Assembly: GCA_051653405.1 (NCBI GenBank)
Contig: JBOFWC010000052.1
Coordinates: forward strand, 1-8,267
Origin: Proteocatella sp051653405
GTDB taxonomy: Bacteria > Bacillota > Clostridia > Peptostreptococcales > Filifactoraceae
Reading direction: 5' to 3'
Length of the DNA: 8,267 nucleotides
Position 1 is the first letter of the stretch. Each line of letters begins with the position of its first letter. Positions 1 through 5,657 of this stretch are shown one piece after another. The translations under genes were made by a program, and so were the position numbers. The notes below the pieces were generated by a model that ran no database searches, had not been told where the DNA came from, and was given only the letters and a program-made list of their open reading frames with translations.

Positions 1-30
1 CCAATAATAATCTAGTATGTTTTAATTTTA

Positions 31-121
31 CAATAAATATCAAGCATTAGTAATAGTTAAGTGTATTTTTTTATGTATTTAATTATTCTATAATCATCAT
101 AAGATTTATCAATAAATATCA
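31..121. repeat. 12-nt direct repeat CAATAAATATCA (31-42 and 110-121)
   Basis: The 12-mer CAATAAATATCA occurs exactly at 31-42 and 110-121, both upstream of the YedE gene. The second copy lies just before the inferred -10 at 136-141. The motif is AT-rich in AT-rich DNA, so chance is a serious alternative. The first 10 bases occur again at 7995-8004 inside an unrelated terminator, which supports chance. No gene is visible in 1-188. Confidence 0.25.
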
Positions 122-141
122 TTTGCCATTAATGTTATAAT
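113..141 (+). promoter_or_regulatory. putative promoter of the YedE operon (extended -10)
   Basis: TATAAT at 136-141 is preceded by TGT at 133-135, giving an extended -10 (TGTTATAAT). With a 17-nt spacer the -35 would be TAAATA at 113-118, a poor match that the TGn extension could compensate. Transcription would start near 148, about 40 nt before the ATG at 189. A second TATAAT at 89-94 lacks a convincing -35. No riboswitch was recognised in the short leader. Confidence 0.45.
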
Positions 142-188
142 GTACAGGTATTATAAATTTTATTTATTAAATGGGAGGAATTTATTTT

Positions 189-1271
189 ATGAAACAAAAG
201 TATGGAATTATTATTTCTGGAGCTATAATAGGGATATTATCTGTAGCTCTAGTGGTAGCTGGAAACCCTGCAAATATGGGGCTGTGTATTGCATGTTTCT
301 TAAGAGATATCGCGGGGGCGGTTGGAATGCAAAGAGCTGAGGTAGTGCAATACATAAGACCAGAAATAAGCGAACTTATTCTTGGGGCACTTATAATGTC
401 AGTTGTAGCCAAAGAGTTTAAACCAAAAGGTGGATCTTCTCCATTCATAAGATTTATGCTTGGGTTTATAGTTATGATAGGTGCACTTGTATTTTTAGGC
501 TGTCCACTTAGAATGGTACTTAGACTTGCTGGTGGAGATCTAAATGCAATATGGGGAATTGCTGGATTTACAGTAGGAATACTTGCTGGAATTCAAGTTT
601 TAAACAAAGGATTCAGTCTTGGTAGAACTCAAAAAGTGTCTAATGCAGAAGGGGCTTCTATTTCTGTAATCGCAGTGCTTCTAATAGTACTTCTTTTAAT
701 AGCACCAGCCACTTTATTCTTTAGTCAAAAAGGGCCTGGTTCTATGCACGCTCCACTTCTTATTTCTTTAGTAGCAGGACTTATTGGTGGTGCTATTGCT
801 CAAAAAACAAGACTTTGTATGGTAGGCGGAATAAGAGATGCATTTATGTTTAAAGATTTTTATCTTCTAACTGGATTTATATCTATATTCGTATTTGCCC
901 TTGTAGGAAATATTGCTGTTGGAAAATTTAATCTAGCTTTTGAAGGCCAACCAGTTGCTCATACCGATGCCCTTTGGAACTTCCTTGGTATGGCTGTTGC
1001 AGGATGGGGATCTGTGCTTCTAGGCGGTTGCCCTTTAAGACAATTAATTTTAGCTGGAGAAGGAAATTCAGATTCTGCAGTCACTATAATGGGACTTGTT
1101 GTTGGAGCTGCTTTTGCACATAACTTCAAACTAGCTTCTACGCCAGATGGTCCTACAAGCTTCGGTAAAATAGCTATAATACTAGCATTCATAGTACTTT
1201 TATGCATATCATATTTTAATATACAAAAACAAATTCAATTCAAAGATGTAGAGATAAAGGAGGTTTCTTAA
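189..1271 (+). CDS. yedE: YeeE/YedE-family membrane transporter (putative selenium or sulfur-compound importer)
   Basis: This is a 360-residue, very hydrophobic multi-pass membrane protein of the YeeE/YedE family, probably importing a reduced selenium or sulfur species across the cytoplasmic membrane. The protein is an internal duplication. The first half has GLCIACFLRD (C33, C36) followed by GCPLR (C105). The second half has RLCMVGGIRD (C210) followed by GCPLR (C281). Paired cysteines and GCPLR motifs are a hallmark of the family, and in the thiosulfate transporter YeeE/TsuA conserved cysteines line the substrate path. The ATG at 189 is preferred over the in-frame ATG at 171 because the Shine-Dalgarno GGGAGG (173-178) overlaps the latter and sits 10 nt before the former. 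The stop is followed 1 nt later by the TusA-like gene, so the genes are cotranscribed. Selenium is favoured over thiosulfate only by neighbourhood, since YedE with TusA-like and DUF3343 proteins is a known selenium-metabolism association. The substrate is not proven. Confidence 0.88.
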   Translation: MKQKYGIIISGAIIGILSVALVVAGNPANMGLCIACFLRDIAGAVGMQRAEVVQYIRPEISELILGALIMSVVAKEFKPKGGSSPFIRFMLGFIVMIGALVFLGCPLRMVLRLAGGDLNAIWGIAGFTVGILAGIQVLNKGFSLGRTQKVSNAEGASISVIAVLLIVLLLIAPATLFFSQKGPGSMHAPLLISLVAGLIGGAIAQKTRLCMVGGIRDAFMFKDFYLLTGFISIFVFALVGNIAVGKFNLAFEGQPVAHTDALWNFLGMAVAGWGSVLLGGCPLRQLILAGEGNSDSAVTIMGLVVGAAFAHNFKLASTPDGPTSFGKIAIILAFIVLLCISYFNIQKQIQFKDVEIKEVS

Positions 1272-1272
1272 T

Positions 1273-1479
1273 ATGATCCAAGTTGACGCTAGAGGGTTAT
1301 CATGCCCGCAACCTGTACTTCTTGTAAAAAAAGCAATAGCTCAAAAAGCTAATCAATATTCAATTATAGTTGATAATGAAACTGCTGTACAAAATGTGAA
1401 ACGCTTCATGTTAAGTAATGGATATTCTGTAGATATAGATAATTTGGAGTCTGACTATGTCATTAAAGCCTCAAAATAA
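1273..1479 (+). CDS. TusA/YedF-N-type sulfur (selenium) carrier protein
   Basis: This is a 68-residue cytoplasmic protein of the TusA/SirA/YedF fold. It starts with the family signature VDARGLSCPQPVLLVKKAI, in which C11 of the CPxP motif (C11-P12-Q13-P14) is the expected persulfide- or perselenide-carrying residue. The rest fits a two-layer alpha/beta domain, with a second helix around NVKRFMLSNGYSV and a final strand YVIKAS. It is about the size of a lone TusA domain and lacks the C-terminal DsrE-like domain of full YedF, so it is not called yedF outright. AAAGGAGGT at 1256-1264, inside the end of yedE, is an excellent ribosome site 9 nt before the ATG. Together with the transporter upstream and the DUF3343 gene overlapping its 3' end, this suggests that it receives imported Se or S and relays it. 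The carrier chemistry is family knowledge, while selenium as cargo is inferred. Confidence 0.87.
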   Translation: MIQVDARGLSCPQPVLLVKKAIAQKANQYSIIVDNETAVQNVKRFMLSNGYSVDIDNLESDYVIKASK

Positions 1480-1711
1480 CTATTTAGTTACTTTCTTTAC
1501 TCATTCAGGAGCTATAAAGTACAAAAAAATGCTCCAAAACGAAGGTTCAAGCTGTACCATTATGCCTGTTCCTAGAAGTTTAAGCTCAAGCTGTGGGGTA
1601 TGTATAACATTCAGCAGAAATACTATTAAAGATATAGTTAGTACTGATATACAATCTATATATTTAGTAATTGAAAGAAATAACTACAGCTTAATATATT
1701 CAACTGATTAA
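1457..1711 (+). CDS. DUF3343 putative Se/S carrier-like protein
   Basis: This is an 84-residue soluble protein matching the DUF3343 pattern. It opens with a strand-helix unit (YLVTFFTHSGAIKYKKMLQ), followed by IMPVPRSLSSSCGVCITF, the family's PVPR...SSSCG motif, and an acidic/hydrophobic C-terminus. C46 is the conserved cysteine. Here it forms a CGVC (C46/C49) pair, and there is a further C33. The start at 1457 lies inside the TusA-like gene in another frame, giving a 23-nt overlap. It is supported by TTGGAG at 1444-1449, with GGAG (1446-1449) 7 nt upstream, and implies translational coupling. Family members are described as putative Se/S carriers and co-occur with YedE and TusA-like proteins. 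Direct biochemical function is not established, so a redox or chaperone role remains possible. It is the last gene before the terminator. Confidence 0.8.
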   Translation: MSLKPQNNYLVTFFTHSGAIKYKKMLQNEGSSCTIMPVPRSLSSSCGVCITFSRNTIKDIVSTDIQSIYLVIERNNYSLIYSTD

Positions 1712-1722
1712 AAATCTAATTA

Positions 1723-1772
1723 AAAACGAGATGCACTCTTAAATAACATCATTTAAGAATGTATCTCGTTTT
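1723..1772. terminator. bidirectional intrinsic terminator between convergent operons
   Basis: The left arm at 1723-1744 (begins AAAACGAGATGCA) and right arm at 1751-1772 (ends TATCTCGTTTT) form a 22-bp inverted repeat with a 6-nt loop (AACATC). There are only two imperfect positions, one a G-U wobble on each strand. The arms end in AAAA and TTTT, so a T-tract follows the stem on both strands. It sits 11 nt after the DUF3343 stop and 36 nt beyond the tetR stop on the other strand, so it can end both convergent transcripts. Confidence 0.9.
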
Positions 1773-1808
1773 AATTGTCAAAATATATCTAGAACCGCTT
1801 TACTTTAT

Positions 1809-2462
1809 CTAATTTAAATAAAATTTTCTAAAAAAATCATTCATCATTGAGATGATTTCATCATCTAATATATCTACTCCCAGAGTCTTCATAGTATGTC
1901 TTAAAAACTCTATTTTCTTGGATATTGAAGATATATTTGATTTAAATATAAATGGATCACACCATATGTTTATCAAAAATAAAAACATTTCTGCACATTC
2001 ATTTGGAAATTCAGTATTTAAAGATCCATCAATATTGCCTTCTTCTATTACCTCTGCTAATAAAGCTGCCCCTGTTTCTACGCAAATTTTCATATATGCC
2101 ACTATATATTCTGCACTCTTTGAGTTCTCTGCAAATGCTTTTATTTCATCTGCGTTAAATTTCTCATGTTCCTCTATATTTTTTTTAAGTGCATATATTA
2201 GTTTGTCTCTAGCTGTAAACCCCTCAGCTTCATTAAACCATAATTTAAGCTTTTCTTCAACATCTCTTACTTGTGAATCCAATACCGCATTTATAATTTC
2301 TTCTTTTGAGCTAAAGTGATGGTATATAGCACCCTTTGATATTTTTGCTTTATTTGCTATATCTTGAACACTGATTCTGTCAAACCCTTTCTCTAAAAAC
2401 AGTTTACTTGAAACTGAAAGTATAGCTTCTATGGTTCTTTGTGAATCATATTTTTTTGTCAT
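1809..2462 (-). CDS. TetR/AcrR-family transcriptional regulator of the efflux operon
   Basis: This 217-residue protein has a classic TetR N-terminus. Residues 8-50 hold the three-helix DNA-binding domain: TIEAILSVSSKLFLEKGFDRI, then SVQDIANKAKISKGAIYHHF with the recognition helix near 42-49 and the family-typical Y47-H-H-F50. Residues 55-217 are an all-helical ligand-binding and dimerisation region with no detectable similarity by eye, so the inducer is unknown. It is the last gene of the adaptor-RND-tetR operon and begins 10 bases after the RND stop. Its Shine-Dalgarno AGGAGG (2468-2473) overlaps that stop, which predicts coupled translation. Being inside the operon, it most likely represses it by binding the palindrome at 7033-7054. 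Regulator-target pairing is inferred from position. The fold assignment is firm. Confidence 0.92.
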   Translation of the reverse strand: MTKKYDSQRTIEAILSVSSKLFLEKGFDRISVQDIANKAKISKGAIYHHFSSKEEIINAVLDSQVRDVEEKLKLWFNEAEGFTARDKLIYALKKNIEEHEKFNADEIKAFAENSKSAEYIVAYMKICVETGAALLAEVIEEGNIDGSLNTEFPNECAEMFLFLINIWCDPFIFKSNISSISKKIEFLRHTMKTLGVDILDDEIISMMNDFFRKFYLN

Positions 2463-2467
2463 ATAAA

Positions 2468-2474
2468 CCTCCTA
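2468..2474 (-). promoter_or_regulatory. Shine-Dalgarno of tetR overlapping the RND stop codon
   Basis: On the - strand the sequence reads TAGGAGG. TAG (2474-2472) is the RND stop, and AGGAGG (2473-2468) is the ribosome site 5 nt before the tetR ATG at 2462. This fixes the tetR start and suggests termination-reinitiation coupling. Confidence 0.8.
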
Positions 2475-5400
2475 TAGCTCTGTGTTACCAATTTCTTCTA
2501 AAGCTTCCTTCTGCTTTCCCTTTCTTATCTTATTCAAAAACTTGTTTTGTTTTTCGTCAAGTATATAATATATTATTGGCACAACCACAAGTGTTAGTAC
2601 TGTAGAAAAACTAAGTCCACCTATAACTACCGCTGATAATGCTGATTGCATCTCCGCACCTTCAGCTCTACTTAAAAACAACGGAATAAGCCCTAAAATT
2701 GTAGTCAGCGCTGTCATCATTATAGGTTTAAGCCTTATGATTCCTGCTTTTACTATAGCTTCGTCTTTATCCATACCTTCTTTTCTAAGTGTATTTATAT
2801 AATCCACTAAAACTATACTGTTATTAACTACAATTCCTACCAGTACTATTATTCCTATAAAGGTTATTATACTTATTGGTTTGCCTGTGATAAACATAAA
2901 AATAAGTGACCCTGAAAGTGCAAATGGAATCGAAAACATTATTACAAATGGATAAACAAATGATTCAAACTGCATCGCCATTACTATATAAACGAGTAAA
3001 GTTGATAATACAAACATATATGTTAACGAAACAAATGCATCCTTCATCATATCAAACTGACCGCCAAATGATATCCTATACCCCTCGTCAAGAATATATT
3101 TATCTGTAAGTTTTTTAAGTTCATCATTAACTGTACTTACATCTCTTCCATGTATCTGTGCTGATAATGTTACAACTCTTTCTTTTCCCTCACGATTTAT
3201 TATACTAGGTCCTTTAGTCAGCTCTATTTGAGCTACAGTACCTAATTGAACATTCGATCCGTTCTTTAATGGTATAGTTATATTTTTTATGTCATCTGAA
3301 TTCTTATAGTATCCAGATTGAGTTTTTACTCTTATATCGATTTCATCTCCATCTAAACTAAGCTGAGTTGCAACGGTTCCATCTAGTGCTCCTCTTACAG
3401 TAGCAGCTACCTCTGACGCTGTAAGATTAAGCATTGCAGCTTTGTTTTTATCCACTTTAATCTGAAGTTCTGGTGCTCCATCTGATATAGAACTTTTAAT
3501 CCCTCTTATCCCATCTACTGAAGCCATTATTTTTTCTATATCAACAGACATTTCCTTAAGCCTATCTATATCTGTTCCATATATATTTAATGATACGCCT
3601 GATCCAGAATCTCCACTTCCACCACCCATTCCAAGTGACTGAGTTTTAGTAACTGTTATTTTACATCCGGGAATATTTTTTACAAACCCTCGTATCTCTT
3701 CTGCTACTTGGTCTGTATCTTTTTCCCTATCTTCCTTATCTATTAAAACAGCAGTTATATATGCACTACTGCCTGATCCACCGCCCATACCCATAGAGCC
3801 TACAACAGAAGATATTTTATCTATATTTGTTTCCTGCATTAAATATTTTTCTACTTTTTTTACAACTTTATTTGTTTCTTCCAAACTCTTTCCATTTGGA
3901 AGTTCTATGTTTACATCTATTTTCCCTTCATCTGACTGAGGCATAAATTCCGCTCCCATAAAAGGAATTAGTGTAAAAGAACCTATAAAAATAACTACTG
4001 CAAGCGCAAGCACTTTCTTTCGATTTCCTAAAGCATATGTTATTATCTGTGAATAAAAATTCTTAATCTTTTCAAATAAATTATCAAATAAATTCAGACC
4101 TTTCATTATTACTCCAAATTTATATTCCATCGAACCATCTGAATGACTTTTCCCAGTCTCTTCTTTCTTTGAATCAATACCCAGCATTATATAACATAAA
4201 AGTGGCATAACAGTAAGTGAAACTATAAGTGATGTAGCAAGCGAAAAACTTACTGTCATTGCAAGTTCTTTAAATATATTTGCAGCTAATCCACTTAGAA
4301 ATATTATTGGTAAAAATACAACTACACTCGTCATTGTAGAAGCAATTACCGCAGAACTTATCTCGCCAGTACCCTTTACTACAGAATCATATCTATTATA
4401 TCCAAGCATATGATATCTATATATATTTTCAAGAACTACTATAGAGTTATCTACAAGCATTCCTATTCCTAGTGCTAAACCTCCAAGTGAGATCATATTA
4501 AGAGTTATTCCTGAAAAATATATCAGTATAAGTGTTGCTACTACCGATATCGGTATAGATGTTCCTATTGACAGTGCCATTTTGAAATTTTTCAAAAATA
4601 ACCAAAGTATTGCGATTGCAAGAAGTCCTCCTGATACCGCATTTGAAAATACGCTTTGAAGCACCTGCTCTATAAACTGAGCTTGGTCAAACAGTATAAC
4701 CATTTCTATCTTTTCATTCTTTTCAAGAAGGGTGTTCATTTCTTTCTTTATACTATTAATAACCTGTACTGTATTTGCATTACTTTGCTTTTGAATAGAA
4801 ATCATTACTGATTGTTCTCCATTAAGCCTTGCCATGTTAGTTTTTTCTTTGTGAGTATCTTTTATAGTTGCTACATCAGAAAGCTTAATCCAACCACCAC
4901 TAGGAAGGCTTATCGGGATATTTTTTATATCATCTAGCGATTTAAATTTAGATACAGATCTTATCGTTATGTCTCTTTCTCCATAATAAGTTTTCCCACC
5001 AGGAGTATTATTATTTTCACTTTGAAGTACCCCTACTATTTGACTTTGACTAAGTCCGTACCCTAATATTTTTTCAGGAAGTAATTCTACTGAAATTTCT
5101 CGTTCTTCTTTTCCTTCTAAACTTACCGATGCTACTCCCTTTACCCTTTCAAGATTTGGTTTTATATTGTCATCCACATATGAGGTGAGTTTTTGTATAG
5201 GCATAGTTGACCCTACACTTATATATAATACAGGAGCCATAGACGGGTCAAACTTAAACACCATAGGACTTTGAACTCCATCTGGAAGCATACCCTTTAT
5301 CAAATCTATTTTTTCTCTCATTTGAAGTGTCGCAAAATCCATATCTGTTCCGTCTTCAAACTCTATAAGTACCACTGAACTTCCATCCGTTGATTCAGAG

Positions 5401-5642
5401 CGCATTTGTTTTAAATTACTTACAGTTCCAAGCGCATCTTCAATCGGCTTTGTAACCATATTTTCAACTTCATATGGTCCAGCCCCTCTATACTCAGTAA
5501 CTACTGCTGCATAAGCAAGTCCTAAACTTGGAAATAAATCTAAAGGTAACTTAGAAAGTGATACAAATCCAAATAGAAGAATCATTACTACACACATAAA
5601 AACTGAAACCGGTCTTTTTATGGAAAGTTTTGTCAAATTCAT
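2472..5642 (-). CDS. RND (AcrB/SwrC-like) efflux transporter permease
   Basis: This 1056-residue protein has the usual RND/HAE length and architecture. It has an N-terminal membrane helix after LSIKRPVSVFM (about 10-30), a large extracytoplasmic porter loop (about 31-330), six membrane helices (about 333-485), a linker, a helix near 543-562, a second loop (about 563-868), and a final helix bundle (about 869-1028). TM4 carries GIGMLVDNSIVVLENIYR: D398 corresponds to AcrB D407, while the D408 position is N399. TM10 carries GIVVNNSIVLVDY with N940 at the position of AcrB Lys940. This variant is seen in SwrC-type RND proteins, so a proton-driven pump is still expected, with a modified relay. The Gly-rich stretch GMGGGSG appears twice (618-624 and 671-677) in the second loop. 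The start has AGGAGGAG (5656-5649) 6 nt upstream. It follows the adaptor gene and precedes tetR. Substrates (drugs, bile-like amphiphiles, lipids or metabolites) cannot be read from sequence. Confidence 0.93.
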   Translation of the reverse strand: MNLTKLSIKRPVSVFMCVVMILLFGFVSLSKLPLDLFPSLGLAYAAVVTEYRGAGPYEVENMVTKPIEDALGTVSNLKQMRSESTDGSSVVLIEFEDGTDMDFATLQMREKIDLIKGMLPDGVQSPMVFKFDPSMAPVLYISVGSTMPIQKLTSYVDDNIKPNLERVKGVASVSLEGKEEREISVELLPEKILGYGLSQSQIVGVLQSENNNTPGGKTYYGERDITIRSVSKFKSLDDIKNIPISLPSGGWIKLSDVATIKDTHKEKTNMARLNGEQSVMISIQKQSNANTVQVINSIKKEMNTLLEKNEKIEMVILFDQAQFIEQVLQSVFSNAVSGGLLAIAILWLFLKNFKMALSIGTSIPISVVATLILIYFSGITLNMISLGGLALGIGMLVDNSIVVLENIYRYHMLGYNRYDSVVKGTGEISSAVIASTMTSVVVFLPIIFLSGLAANIFKELAMTVSFSLATSLIVSLTVMPLLCYIMLGIDSKKEETGKSHSDGSMEYKFGVIMKGLNLFDNLFEKIKNFYSQIITYALGNRKKVLALAVVIFIGSFTLIPFMGAEFMPQSDEGKIDVNIELPNGKSLEETNKVVKKVEKYLMQETNIDKISSVVGSMGMGGGSGSSAYITAVLIDKEDREKDTDQVAEEIRGFVKNIPGCKITVTKTQSLGMGGGSGDSGSGVSLNIYGTDIDRLKEMSVDIEKIMASVDGIRGIKSSISDGAPELQIKVDKNKAAMLNLTASEVAATVRGALDGTVATQLSLDGDEIDIRVKTQSGYYKNSDDIKNITIPLKNGSNVQLGTVAQIELTKGPSIINREGKERVVTLSAQIHGRDVSTVNDELKKLTDKYILDEGYRISFGGQFDMMKDAFVSLTYMFVLSTLLVYIVMAMQFESFVYPFVIMFSIPFALSGSLIFMFITGKPISIITFIGIIVLVGIVVNNSIVLVDYINTLRKEGMDKDEAIVKAGIIRLKPIMMTALTTILGLIPLFLSRAEGAEMQSALSAVVIGGLSFSTVLTLVVVPIIYYILDEKQNKFLNKIRKGKQKEALEEIGNTEL

Positions 5643-5648
5643 ATGAAG

Positions 5649-5657
5649 CTCCTCCTA
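5649..5657 (-). promoter_or_regulatory. Shine-Dalgarno of the RND gene overlapping the adaptor stop codon
   Basis: The - strand reads TAGGAGGAG. TAG (5657-5655) ends the adaptor gene and AGGAGGAG is the ribosome site for the ATG at 5642. The design matches the RND/tetR junction and would help keep adaptor and pump in fixed proportion. Confidence 0.8.

Noticed and set aside
89..94. Second TATAAT as the main -10 of the YedE operon
   Set aside because: No recognisable -35 at 16-18 nt upstream (only a T-run) and no TGn extension, unlike the copy at 136-141.
171..188. Upstream in-frame ATG (171) for the YedE gene
   Set aside because: The GGGAGG ribosome site lies within these codons, so initiation at 189 fits spacing and leaves the lysine-containing MKQK start usual for a membrane protein.
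1273..1711. TusA-like and DUF3343 genes as one protein broken by a frameshift
   Set aside because: Each has its own Shine-Dalgarno, a complete domain and normal family length. Full YedF has a DsrE-like domain after TusA, not DUF3343.
1852..2319. 155-codon open frame on the + strand
   Set aside because: It is antisense to the clear TetR gene, has no ribosome site, and its Ser/Phe/Ile-rich product is what the complement of a lysine/glutamate-rich AT-rich gene gives.
4420..4460. Missing second aspartate in RND TM4 taken as an inactivating mutation
   Set aside because: LVDNS at this position is common in SwrC-type RND transporters and the reading frame is intact over 1056 residues, so this is a family variant.
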